Shown here in pieces: positions 17,113 to 25,816 of a stretch of DNA of 64,000 nt (position 1 is the stretch's first letter; the number at the start of each line of letters is the position of its first letter). The DNA is from Paenibacillus lactis (GTDB taxonomy: Bacteria > Bacillota > Bacilli > Paenibacillales > Paenibacillaceae). Made by a program: the position numbers and the translations under genes. The notes under the pieces are model-generated. The model did no database searches, was not told the origin of the DNA, and saw only the letters and a program-made list of their open reading frames with translations. Where the stretch lies: the NCBI RefSeq assembly GCF_017873605.1, contig NZ_JAGGKI010000018.1:45161-109160 (forward strand), given 5' to 3'.

Positions 17113-18985
17113 CCGCCTTCCAATTATGTCGTTTAAAGCTGTTGCGGTCAAACGTTTTACCCTCAATTGGGTCAAAGATGTCCATACTATATCGATCAAC
17201 GGTGACCCGTCCTTCAAACATTTTCCTAATTATAATCTTATTCCCTGCCTTAAGACTGGTTGCAACGCCAGTAATCCCACCTACATACATGGCAGATATG
17301 GTATCACCTGCTTCAAGTTTTGAGCCTCGACATACAGCGTTGTCCAACAGGAAAATGATATTCCCTGCTGAATAGAGATCACATTGAATAACTCCTTCTT
17401 TTCGAATCAGGATATCTCCATTGGACTTTAATGTTGAGTTCTGTCCTTGGTTAACATTAATCTGCACATGGGATTCCTGACTTAAGGCAACTCTCATGAA
17501 TGCTTCTTTTAAAATCCGAACAAAATCTTCCATACGAGGTGCTGTCATAACTTCAACAATTTTGGGGGGCTGTAAGAATAACTCCAAGTAATATTTTAAT
17601 TGCTGTAGATTATCTATATTATAAGTCTGTAAACTTGAAACAACTTCAAGCAGTTCCTTTACGAGATCCCGGACTTGCTGGAATTTACTCTCTGTAATTA
17701 ACAACAACACTTGTCCGTACCGCACCTGCTTGTTTTTTTTACTGATTTCATATATCAATATCCTTACGTTTTCCATCATTATTTCTAGAATTTCTATCAA
17801 CTGTTTAGAGCTATTATAGAGCCTGTTGTAGAACATACCAAAATACCCGGAATATAAATGACTTCCAATGAAGCTCCCCTTCACTGCAATACTGCCGGTA
17901 GCTGTTAATGTCGAGTTGAAAACACTGCCAGACACATAAATGTTACCGAGGGATTCAATAATCATGTTATCCATAACATCGCCATGAACGATCACATCAC
18001 CAGCAAACACGATATTACCTGTTTGTAAATCAACATTACCGGGTACTATATAAGCGGTGTTGATATCAAAATATTTAATATGATTACCTGTGACTCGAGG
18101 TCTCCCCTCTTTCCGAGCGATGACGATGAAATCTGATGTGATTTCTACATTATCCTTACCAGTAATGCGAATCTCCTTGACTGGATCGGGAAGCAGCACA
18201 TTGCCAAATACATCATACCCTGTCAGTCCTTCAACTACCGGTGTCTTCTTAGCAATGACATCACCGCTCTTAACAGAGGGAATGTTCATATGATTTTTAT
18301 AATCCATTACTCCTCGTACCTCGTTAAAGATGTTTTCAATATTTTCAGAGAAGAACAGTTCCAGTAGTGCATCCTCACCTTGAACGGGTGCCTTACCTCT
18401 TCCGATTATTATTGGTTTAAAAGAAGGTTGCAGGATTTCGGCCTGAATCGCTGCTACATCAAGATTCATTTTAATGTTCATATTTTCAACTATCGTAAGA
18501 ATATCCTGTAGGTTTACAATTTCTAAAATAATATTTAAATCTTCCTCTGCAGTGAGTGTTACATTCAATGAGGGAGTCTTCTGTTCTAACAACCACGCAC
18601 ACCTCTGTATGCGATTTATGGTCAAATAGGCTTCTAATTTATCTTCTGAGACCGATACCTCAAATAGAGAATTCTCTTCAATCTTCCACTCTACCACACT
18701 CTCAGAAGAAACCTTCGTTTCCTTTCTGATCTCTTGGCCATCCACCAACAGTTTAACAGGCGAGTTTGCTTTAATAGTCGGGAATTGGCCACCATTGGTT
18801 GGGTTTCCTACGATGATTTTCCCATGTTCCACCTTAATATACCCATCTGAGACCTCATAATCAGTGTTCATACTATGGGAAACTGATGGGGATGCTCCTG
18901 TCCCTTCCATTTCCTGAGAACGAGAAACTTGGTCTAGTTTTTTTAATAGCTTTAATATCTCCTGTTCATTGAAAGAATCTGACAT
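17099..18985 (-). CDS. FapA family protein (DUF342, polymer-forming beta-helix)
   Basis: About 628 residues from ATG 18985, with GGGAGGTG 6 nt upstream; upstream in-frame ATGs lack a site. The middle region shows the FapA-type repeats: a stretch with GDVIAKKTPVVEGLTGYDVFG is followed by short glycine-rich turns (GNVDLQTGNIVFAGDVIVHG, GNIYVSGSVFNSTLTATGSI) expected of a parallel beta-helix. A helical segment at about residues 390-480 interrupts the helix. Related proteins in Vibrio (FapA) and Bacillus act in signalling or envelope-associated scaffolds. Here it heads an operon with an HD-GYP protein, so a role in motility or biofilm signalling is plausible but inferred. Confidence 0.85.
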   Translation of the reverse strand: MSDSFNEQEILKLLKKLDQVSRSQEMEGTGASPSVSHSMNTDYEVSDGYIKVEHGKIIVGNPTNGGQFPTIKANSPVKLLVDGQEIRKETKVSSESVVEWKIEENSLFEVSVSEDKLEAYLTINRIQRCAWLLEQKTPSLNVTLTAEEDLNIILEIVNLQDILTIVENMNIKMNLDVAAIQAEILQPSFKPIIIGRGKAPVQGEDALLELFFSENIENIFNEVRGVMDYKNHMNIPSVKSGDVIAKKTPVVEGLTGYDVFGNVLLPDPVKEIRITGKDNVEITSDFIVIARKEGRPRVTGNHIKYFDINTAYIVPGNVDLQTGNIVFAGDVIVHGDVMDNMIIESLGNIYVSGSVFNSTLTATGSIAVKGSFIGSHLYSGYFGMFYNRLYNSSKQLIEILEIMMENVRILIYEISKKNKQVRYGQVLLLITESKFQQVRDLVKELLEVVSSLQTYNIDNLQQLKYYLELFLQPPKIVEVMTAPRMEDFVRILKEAFMRVALSQESHVQINVNQGQNSTLKSNGDILIRKEGVIQCDLYSAGNIIFLLDNAVCRGSKLEAGDTISAMYVGGITGVATSLKAGNKIIIRKMFEGRVTVDRYSMDIFDPIEGKTFDRNSFKRHNWKAGDSY

Positions 18986-19100
18986 AGGGTAACACCTCCC
19001 TTGCAAGATTGACATATGTTTAATGAGTGTAATTGAGCGATGAGCTATTAGAAGTGTTAGAAGTTTGTGCATTATGTATTAAATTTTTAGCTTTATTATA

Positions 19101-19115
19101 TTTGCGAATCGCAAA
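19101..19115. promoter_or_regulatory. 15-bp perfect palindrome upstream of the FapA operon (candidate operator)
   Basis: TTTGCGA-A-TCGCAAA is a perfect 7-1-7 inverted repeat lying 116 bp before the fapA-like start, in an AT-rich promoter-like stretch. Its size fits a Cro/CI-type dimer, and the operon encodes such a regulator. Confidence 0.5.
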
Positions 19116-19286
19116 CATTTCAATAATTCTACACAATTTGACATAAAAATCTTTTTGGAATAAAAGGCGAGTATGAGCTTTGAGTTTGTTCTGATTGTTT
19201 CGACTACATACCCTTGACGTTATCCTTCACTTAAATCATCGCAAAGCGAACCTGACGGACAATCCCGACTTCGCACAGTTCCTAGA

Positions 19287-19714
19287 ATGCAACTAACTTT
19301 CGTCATCATTAAGTTGATGATTGCAGCCGCAACAATAACGTTCAGATATACTGCATCTCCTACCCGTCCATTTGCGGAGCCTGCTTTGCGTTTCGGATCA
19401 GAATCCCTTCCGAGGGCAAATGGAACCTCTGTTGACAAGCGGCCTTCTGGTTTACATGGCTGCTGGTATTGTTATCGCTGGCAGTGATCGGCCGGGAAGC
19501 CTTGATGTATGAAGCTTCGCGGCAGAACGCTTTAGGGATGGCGTTAATCTGTCCGATTCTAGTTACTTTCTTGACCTTCATCGTGTCAGGCGCCACTCAA
19601 AACATATTGATTAGCCTTTTTATCACCGTGTCGGATCTGGGTGTTGTCCATGGAAATATTGTAATGGGGAATATCGCGGTTATGACGTCTTGTTCGTTCA
19701 TGTTTATGCTTTGA
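19287..19714 (+). pseudogene. Unidentified membrane-protein remnant
   Basis: From about 19440 one frame encodes a hydrophobic stretch with three likely helices (FWFTWLLVLLSLAVIGREAL, then MALICPILVTFLTFIVSG and ISLFITVSDLGVVHG). It ends at a stop at 19714. The frame is closed upstream by TGA at about 19433 and no ribosome site was found. It looks like the tail of a decayed membrane protein, but I do not recognise the family. The preceding 150 bp have no clear frame. Confidence 0.25.
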
Positions 19715-19759
19715 GCATAGCCGCGAGAATATTAAGAACACCAGATCATTTTTTATCCA

Positions 19760-20851
19760 TTACCGGCTTCCGCTGAGCGAATTTGTCAGCGGCTCCATAA
19801 ATGTCTTGTAATGTACCTCGACCTTCATTTGCGGCCATTCTTTTTGCCAATCCTTTCTTTCGATCCGACTCTGAAAAGCCCCTGAAGCGTATGATCCAAT
19901 GTTTAAAGGATCCACTTTCAGCTCCTGCATTTTTTTGAAAAGCGATACGGTTTGTTTATCCATATAGGCTCCGATGTTCCGGTTAAGCTCGTCTAACTGG
20001 GCAGGGTCCAGTAAATCTTTTTTTCCGTGGTACTCCTCGATTCGGCATCGGATTTCCGTGTTAATTGTTACTCTCGTCTGTTTGCGGTCCACCTTCCAGT
20101 CGGACTTGGCGTGGACATCGCTGACGTTGACCGACAATTCTGGCAGAGAAAGATCCTGAAGGCGATGATTTTTGTACTGAAGCTGGAACATTTGTTCTTC
20201 GGTTCGGCTCAATACGGAAACCAGTTTATCTGTACGGAATAGACCGGTTCCCTCATAGGTTAAGTTATTCTGATCCGCCTGAAATACGGGCAGAACCGGA
20301 TCCGCAAGCGGTGAATAGAAATTTTTCATAAATTGATGCAGATTGACGACGGTCATTTCCCCAGGGCTTCTGCTTTCATAATGCTTGAAGTTGCGATATA
20401 TATAATAATCGATAAGCGGATCCTTCTTAATCTTCTTTTGCAAGTACCCCTGTAAATCTCCCCGATATACGGCCAAATAAAGGCGCATGGACAATTTGGG
20501 ATCCGCTAGTATGGTGTCGATAATGGGCTGCATCCCTTGCCTTGCAAACTCCTCGCTGATGAACAGGACCCGTTTCTGGCCGGTCTTCAGCTCCCGATGA
20601 TAGCTTCGGTTAAATTCTTTTTTACCCTCCTTTAGAAGATCGGTATGAAGTGTTATCATCTTTTTCTCTTCTTTGCCTAGAGGAGGCACCAGAAGGCTTA
20701 TTTCCAGCATGCCGTCCTGACCCTGATCGATGGTCCAGAGAATGATAGGTGCGATTTCTTCAATAATATTGTAATCCCGGCTTGAGCATCCTGGAGTTGC
20801 AAATAGAATACCCGCCATAGCCCATAATGTGGCTTTCGTTCTCCAACTCAT
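19760..20851 (-). CDS. Ger(x)C family spore germination lipoprotein (third cluster)
   Basis: 363 residues from ATG 20851, one base after the stop of the upstream permease; GTG 20860 is an alternative. A lipoprotein signal with a Cys in FATPGCSSRDYN (about residue 22) is followed by the Ger(x)C layout. This copy is shorter and more diverged than the two at 0.4 and 3.4 kb and lacks the WD motif after the lipobox. It follows a permease that has lost its N-terminus, and there is no A subunit beside it, so this receptor is probably non-functional. Confidence 0.8.
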   Translation of the reverse strand: MSWRTKATLWAMAGILFATPGCSSRDYNIIEEIAPIILWTIDQGQDGMLEISLLVPPLGKEEKKMITLHTDLLKEGKKEFNRSYHRELKTGQKRVLFISEEFARQGMQPIIDTILADPKLSMRLYLAVYRGDLQGYLQKKIKKDPLIDYYIYRNFKHYESRSPGEMTVVNLHQFMKNFYSPLADPVLPVFQADQNNLTYEGTGLFRTDKLVSVLSRTEEQMFQLQYKNHRLQDLSLPELSVNVSDVHAKSDWKVDRKQTRVTINTEIRCRIEEYHGKKDLLDPAQLDELNRNIGAYMDKQTVSLFKKMQELKVDPLNIGSYASGAFQSRIERKDWQKEWPQMKVEVHYKTFMEPLTNSLSGSR

Positions 20852-20852
20852 G

Positions 20853-21740
20853 TTAGGCACGCCCCTTTATTCTTACAGCGGCTACCATAAAGACGGGTAC
20901 CGCCAAGAAGGATACCGCAGCGAAACAGGCCTGAAGCACCGGCCAGAAATGTCCCTGTGTACCGGATTTCCAGAACCAGTGGTAGACGATGAGCATGCAT
21001 AGAAACAGTACCATGAAACTCGCAATGAAGCCGGATCTGCTGGCTGGTTTCTTGGCTTTCCCCGCAATGATCCGGAGAGAGCCGTAGAACAGCAGAATGA
21101 GCATAGCAATGGCAAACACATAGTGGAAAAAATGGATACAAATCATCATGATATCCAGACGTTCGAAGATCGGCGATTGCAAATAGCGAACCATGTTGAT
21201 GACCGGGTAGCTGCTTTTTCTCAAATATTCCTGCCCAAAATACAACGTCGACGCGATAAACAGTGCCAGATATTCCACAATCGTCAATGCGTTCCCGATC
21301 GCCATCGGCTTAAGCAGCTTGTCCCGGGGGCTGAACCAGGCACCGATGCATATGAGGTATTCAGGTCCAGACAGCGATGCCCAGATCAGCAGCATGCCCT
21401 TCCAAATCCCTTCGTCTCGTTCTATCGGAATGATCGGGTACAGATCAGGTATCGAGGCGATAGGAGGCAAGAAGAAAGGAATGTACAGCACTATCAACCA
21501 GAACGAGCATAAATAGACAATGAAGATGAAACGAATCGTCTTCTCCATGCCTTTCACGGCCAGATAGCAGCCAACAGCAAATAGGCAAGCAAGCAGCCAT
21601 TCCCTCTGGAAGGACGGCAGCACGAATTGATGTATGATTTCGGTATAGCCAAGCGTAGTCACCGTAATCTTGACAAAGATGAACAGCATTCCGATGAAGG
21701 AGAACAAACGAACCTTCCTTTCGCCGAAAAGCTCGACGAA
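20853..21740 (-). pseudogene. GerAB-family spore germination permease, 5' end deleted
   Basis: The frame is open from about 21740 (FVELFGERKVRLFSFIGMLF) to a TAA at 20853 and gives about 295 residues with many helices (WLLACLFAVGCYLAVKG, LLIWASLSGPEYLICIG). The family is near 365 residues, so about the first 70 are missing. Upstream of 21740 the frame meets a stop and the sequence becomes a KdpD-like gene on the other strand. There is no start codon with a ribosome site; a TTG at 21707 is the first possible start. The head of the permease and presumably the A-subunit gene were lost in one deletion or rearrangement. Confidence 0.75.
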
Positions 21741-22141
21741 TTATTGCGGAGACAGCCAGAAATCATCATATTACGCAATTAATCATCGGACAATCCGGGC
21801 AAACGCGATGGCAGGAAATTACGCAGGGTTCCTTCGTTAATGAACTACTGAATCGGATAGGTGAAACGGATCTTCACATTGTGGCGGTCCAGAGGATGGC
21901 ACATCACATGACCGAGACCCATGAACGGGGAAGACGAGTCACGGTTATCAGAAATGGTGAACATTATAGGCTCAGCAATGGGGAGTCTGAAGGCGAAACT
22001 GTAGCTGAGGGTCTTTTTTTCAAGGAATTGAATACCGATTTCGATACGGGTTTACTTAAAATAATGACAAATAGTGAATTCAGGTATTTGAAGATAAGCA
22101 ATGGAAAAGTGTTAGACCCTTCTTCTTTCCAGTCCAAATAG
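21741..22141 (+). pseudogene. KdpD-like sensor protein fragment (C-terminal, 5' truncated)
   Basis: Reading from about 21741 the plus strand gives IIAETARNHHITQLIIGQSG, then TRWQEITQGSFVNELLNRIG and TDLHIVAVQRM. This matches the universal-stress-like module that follows the KdpD domain in short KdpD proteins of Paenibacillus and Bacillus. The rest of the frame to the TAG at 22141 is a variable tail. The N-terminal ATP-binding KdpD domain is absent and the 5' end abuts the truncated permease. The next gene is a potassium channel subunit, which supports a former role in potassium control. Confidence 0.6.
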
Positions 22142-22228
22142 CGCATGATCAATATTACACGGGAGTGACACATGTGAGAAAACAGTTTATACTCATCGAA
22201 ATAAATATCCCTATTACGGAGAATGACC

Positions 22229-23626
22229 ATGATCGAAAACGATGACCATACCAGACGTCGCTCCGCCCTTTACAAAATCGATTCATTCGTAAACAAGTTG
22301 AAGAATAATATGAGTCCTCCCCAGCTCATCATGGTAGTGTTTTTTGTGCTGATCTGGACGGGTACCTTGTTGCTTACACTCCCTCTATCTTCTACAAACG
22401 GAAAATCTGTAGGTTTATTGAATGCTTTGTTTACCGCCACCTCGGCTATATGTGTGAATGGCCTTGTGGTTGTAGATACCGGGAGTGTTTATTCGACCTT
22501 TGGGCAAGTCATCATTATGATCTTGATCCAGATTGGCGGACTCGGATTTATGACTTTCGGTGTTATGGTAGCCATAGTACTGGGGAAAAGAATAGGTCTC
22601 AAGCAACGTCTTGTCATTCAGCAAACAACCCACTCGACATCAGCTCAAGGTTTAGTCAAGCTATCGCTGTATATGGTGCTTATAGCGTTCGCATTTGAGG
22701 CGTTGGCTACGGTCATTCTTACGATTCGATGGCATTACGAATGGGGTTGGGGTCAGGCAGCCTATTATGCGCTTTTTCATTCCGTTTCCGCCTTCAATAA
22801 TGCGGGATTTGCTTTGTGGTCTGACAGTCTTTCACCTTTTGTCGGCGATCCAATCGTTAATATTACCATTGTTATGCTCTTTATCATCGGCGGACTCGGC
22901 TATATTGTTGTCGTGGATCTATTCCGCAAACGTTCATGGAAGAGACTGTCTCTCCACTCCAAGGTTGTTCTTCTGGGCACAGGCATTCTCTCAGGAATCG
23001 GTTTTCTAACTATACTATTGTTGGAAAGTTGGAATCCGTCCACCTTTGGTCAGCTTAGCGGAGGCGAGCGTGTGTTGGCCGCTTTCTTCCAAGGTACGAC
23101 ACCTCGAAGTTCTGGATTCAACACAATTGACATCAGCAGTATGCTAGCCGCTTCCCAGTTCCTTATGATTATTCTGATGTTTATCGGAGCTGCCTCTGGA
23201 GGTACAGGAGGTGGAATCAAAATCAATACACTGATTGTACTCATCTTGGCAACGATCCAAACGTTTCGCGGCGGTGGGCAAATTCACGCATTCAAGCGCA
23301 AAATAGGCGAAGAAACGGTTATGCGTGCCCTAGCTGTTGTCATGAGTTCATTGGTTGTTGTACTTTGCGTCTCCCTTCTGCTCACGATCACGGAGGGAAT
23401 GCTGGAGGAACATTTTCTGGAGGTGCTGTTTGAAGCCACATCAGCATTCAGTACAACCGGGTTGTCGATGGGGCTGACGAGTGAACTATCTCCCCCCGGT
23501 AAGGTCATTGTGATTGTTACGATGTTTGCCGGACGCTTGGGTCCGTTAACGCTCGCTTTTGCGCTGGCTCAGAAAAAGCGTTTATCTAAAATAGGTTATG
23601 CGGAAGATCATATTTTGATTGGATAA
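22229..23626 (+). CDS. ktrB: TrkH/KtrB family potassium uptake protein
   Basis: 465 residues from ATG 22229; GGAG lies 8 nt upstream, while ATG 22223 is too close to it. This is the pore-forming membrane subunit of a Ktr-type potassium importer. All four pore loops of the family can be read: TATSAICVNGL, SVSAFNNAGF, TTPRSSGFNT and SAFSTTGLSMG, each with the filter glycine. ASGGTGGGIKI after the third pore is the gating-loop region, and AGRLGPLTLAFAL is the usual C-terminal block. No ktrA partner is adjacent; the regulatory subunit may be encoded elsewhere. Confidence 0.9.
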   Translation: MIENDDHTRRRSALYKIDSFVNKLKNNMSPPQLIMVVFFVLIWTGTLLLTLPLSSTNGKSVGLLNALFTATSAICVNGLVVVDTGSVYSTFGQVIIMILIQIGGLGFMTFGVMVAIVLGKRIGLKQRLVIQQTTHSTSAQGLVKLSLYMVLIAFAFEALATVILTIRWHYEWGWGQAAYYALFHSVSAFNNAGFALWSDSLSPFVGDPIVNITIVMLFIIGGLGYIVVVDLFRKRSWKRLSLHSKVVLLGTGILSGIGFLTILLLESWNPSTFGQLSGGERVLAAFFQGTTPRSSGFNTIDISSMLAASQFLMIILMFIGAASGGTGGGIKINTLIVLILATIQTFRGGGQIHAFKRKIGEETVMRALAVVMSSLVVVLCVSLLLTITEGMLEEHFLEVLFEATSAFSTTGLSMGLTSELSPPGKVIVIVTMFAGRLGPLTLAFALAQKKRLSKIGYAEDHILIG

Positions 23627-23630
23627 ACAA

Positions 23631-23676
23631 GTGATATAAGGAGGCCCCTCCAGTTGGAGGGGCCTCCTTATATCAC
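23631..23676. terminator. 22-bp perfect inverted repeat between convergent genes
   Basis: Two perfectly complementary 22-nt arms (core GGAGGCCCCTCCA / TGGAGGGGCCTCC) are separated by GT only. It begins 4 bp after the ktrB stop and ends 18 bp before the stop of the DUF421 gene. There is no T-run, so it may act as a bidirectional transcription barrier or an mRNA 3'-end stabiliser. Confidence 0.65.
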
Positions 23677-23693
23677 TACAATGAATGCTTGGG

Positions 23694-24308
23694 CTATTGA
23701 AGCCTTTTATTTGTTACGTGGGTATCTCCTTTTTTTATTTCATTAAATAAATCTGTCTCTTGATTTTGAAGGTTGGGGGTTAAAGCATCACTTCCACTCA
23801 CTATACCGTTTAAATATTTTGATAACAGGTTTTCCAGTTGCGAAAGGGTTACCGGTTTTGCCGAATCATGCAATTCGTAACCAAGTTGCCCGTTTGGTTC
23901 GATAGTAGCCGTCTTCACATCACTTAACTTCGATATTCCTTGCTGCCGTAATTTCATCTCCAGAGCATCCACGGTTAATCTCAGTTTCTTCATATTATGG
24001 ATCACTAATTGGCCGCCTTCAATAACAACAATTGCCGGTCCTTTAATCCACTTTTCAAAACGATTCCAGCGAACTTGTAAGATTTCAACTAATATCAACA
24101 CTGATATAAACACGATTGCAGCAACGATGGTTAGGAGTATGCTTTCATTGGCAATTGGTTGAACAATGATGGTACCTATTGAAATCATCGTAATCGTCGT
24201 AGGGATCGTCATCTGTGAAATGGACTTTCTCCCGGATATACGAAGCATGAGCATCCCGAATATAATTAATACAAGCGATTTCCAAAGCTCATCCCAAAAT
24301 TCATTCAT
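23694..24308 (-). CDS. DUF421 (YetF-type) membrane protein
   Basis: 204 residues; ATG 24308 with AAAGGACA upstream. Three N-terminal helices (residues about 10-85) are followed by a conserved cytosolic or extracytosolic domain (KGPAIVVIEGGQLVIHNMKK, then LRLTVDALEMKLRQQGIS). This is the architecture of YetF/YrbG/YdfS-type proteins, several of which occur in spore membranes. Function is poorly known. It is monocistronic and convergent with ktrB. Confidence 0.85.
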   Translation of the reverse strand: MNEFWDELWKSLVLIIFGMLMLRISGRKSISQMTIPTTITMISIGTIIVQPIANESILLTIVAAIVFISVLILVEILQVRWNRFEKWIKGPAIVVIEGGQLVIHNMKKLRLTVDALEMKLRQQGISKLSDVKTATIEPNGQLGYELHDSAKPVTLSQLENLLSKYLNGIVSGSDALTPNLQNQETDLFNEIKKGDTHVTNKRLQ

Positions 24309-24552
24309 AAGAAGATATGTCCTTTCTCTTCATGTACCATTTACTTTTTACATTTTGTGCAGTGTTTATTCTGTTGAAATATACTGTAACTGCTGAAGGA
24401 ACAAGTTCAAATAACAAAATTGGAACTTTCATCTACCCCCCTATGTTGAAACGAAGATTCCGTTGTCTTAGACTTTAGCTCTTACAATTGCGAACTTCTA
24501 CATGGGCATCTGCATAGGATAAAAAAAACAATCAAGTGAGAGGGGTATGAAG

Positions 24553-25101
24553 GTGTACCGCAATTCGTATTTCAATTATCAATATTACAATCCTATGCAT
24601 TTTAACAATTGGAAATATATTCAAAGACCTCATTATTACCATTGTAACAATCACCACTGGAATCCTCATTTTAGAACCGTTAAATTAGGAGATTATGGAG
24701 GAAGACCATTTGTTGTGAACATCGACCAAGCCGCTAAGCAAAACAATACTTATCGCACAGCTTTATGGACAGGAGAAAAATTACAAGTGACTCTTATGAG
24801 TATTAATGTTGGAGATGATATCGGTTTAGAAGTTCATCCGACAACGGATCAATTCATACGTATTGAAGAGGGTCAGGGGCTTGTTCAAATGGGTGATAGC
24901 AAAAACAAATTAGATTTTCAAGAAATGGCATTTGATGACTATGCCATTATGATACCCGCAGGAAAATGGCACAATGTAATCAATACTGGCAATACACCAC
25001 TAAAAATTTACGTTATTTATGCGCCGCCTGAACATCCATATGGTACAGTTCATGAAACTAAATCAATTGCTATGTCAGCGGAAGAAAATCACCATTTCTA
25101 A
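24553..25101 (+). CDS. Cupin-domain protein
   Basis: 182 residues from GTG 24553, which lies 7 nt after GAGAGGGG; ATG 24547 lies in the same frame but only 1 nt from it. The N-terminal 45 residues are rich in Tyr, Asn and His (YFNYQYYNPMHFNNWKYIQ, HYYHCNNHHWNPHF). A cupin follows, with metal-site motifs EVHPTTDQFIRIEEGQG and PAGKWHNVINTGN. The aromatic and His-rich head resembles spore-coat-associated cupins, but this is an inference. It is a single gene followed by a terminator. Confidence 0.8.
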   Translation: MYRNSYFNYQYYNPMHFNNWKYIQRPHYYHCNNHHWNPHFRTVKLGDYGGRPFVVNIDQAAKQNNTYRTALWTGEKLQVTLMSINVGDDIGLEVHPTTDQFIRIEEGQGLVQMGDSKNKLDFQEMAFDDYAIMIPAGKWHNVINTGNTPLKIYVIYAPPEHPYGTVHETKSIAMSAEENHHF

Positions 25102-25172
25102 TGAAAGTAGTGGAAATTATTAATAGATTGAAACTGTGTTTTAACTCATGAGATGTTAGTCGGCAAAAACAA

Positions 25173-25214
25173 CGGGGAACTAAGACATTATTATAAATAA
25201 GTCTTAGTTCCCCG
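25173..25214 (+). terminator. Terminator-like hairpin after the cupin gene
   Basis: A 14-bp perfect stem (CGGGGAACTAAGAC / GTCTTAGTTCCCCG) with a 14-nt AT loop, followed by ATGCTTTAATTTT. It lies 72 bp after the cupin stop. Confidence 0.65.
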
Positions 25215-25446
25215 ATGCTTTAATTTTGATAGAGCTGTCTAAGCACACTTACAATAATAAATTATGATACTGATAGGTCAAAGGCGCCTTTCGCGAAGGG
25301 CGGTAACTACTTCCTTCTTGTGCTTTGAACCTCAGACGACAGCAGACGGATCGAATCCAATGCTGGAATGCTGATGGAATTATAATCTGTTTAATATATG
25401 AATTCAGAAAATTATAGGACAAGAACATGTATATTTTTCAAAGCCA

Positions 25447-25593
25447 CCTATAATGTAGCCGAGTTTATGTCATAATCCTACAATGTGGCCACTTTAGTGC
25501 ATTTTATAATGACACAATTATGGCTACAAAAATAATAAAAAGCCTGATAAATCAAGCTTTCTTATCTAATAAATAGACTCTTTTGTGTCATTA
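25447..25593. repeat. Dispersed repeat family B, copy 1, with 11-bp inverted repeat
   Basis: The block starting CCTATAATGTAGCC and containing CCTACAATGTGGCCACTTTA, TGCATTTT and GTGACACAA-like TGACACAA recurs at 47770. Inside this copy TAATGACACAA (25507-25517) and TTGTGTCATTA (25583-25593) form a perfect inverted pair around an AAGCCTGATAAATCAAGCTTT-like hairpin. Repeated CCTAYAATGTRGCC boxes next to a TGTGTCA end recall transposon termini, so this may be an IS end or small non-autonomous element. Confidence 0.55.
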
Positions 25594-25601
25594 GACAGCT
25601 C

Positions 25602-25680
25602 GGGACAAGAACTTGTACCGATAAAACAAAAAAAGCCGCTAAATCAGCGACTTTCCAAGAAATATGCTCTTGTTCCTCGA
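25602..25680. repeat. Dispersed repeat family A, copy 1 (complete)
   Basis: GGGACAAGAACTTGTACCG, then an A-run, the hairpin GCCGCTAAATCAGCGAC, and the right arm CTCTTGTTCC. Outer arms (GGACAAGAAC / GTTCTTGTCC type) and the inner hairpin are conserved in the copies near 29.3, 34.3, 44.3 and 61.1 kb. The inner hairpin flanked by A- and T-runs looks like an intrinsic terminator. Confidence 0.7.
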
Positions 25681-25816
25681 CAAATAAGATCATAAAGCAA
25701 CAGCTTCATCTTTATCGCAAGCTAAGTTTTTCGTTAGTGCAAGCTTTTCGGTCTGTACTCTTCGTGTGAATGCGGTTCACTTCACGCTGGAAATCGACCA
25801 ACAGTATGACGAATTC

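Noticed and set aside
25447..25680. CRISPR-like array in the repeat-rich region near 25.5 kb
   Set aside because: The repeats are of different families with irregular spacing, and no cas genes are present.
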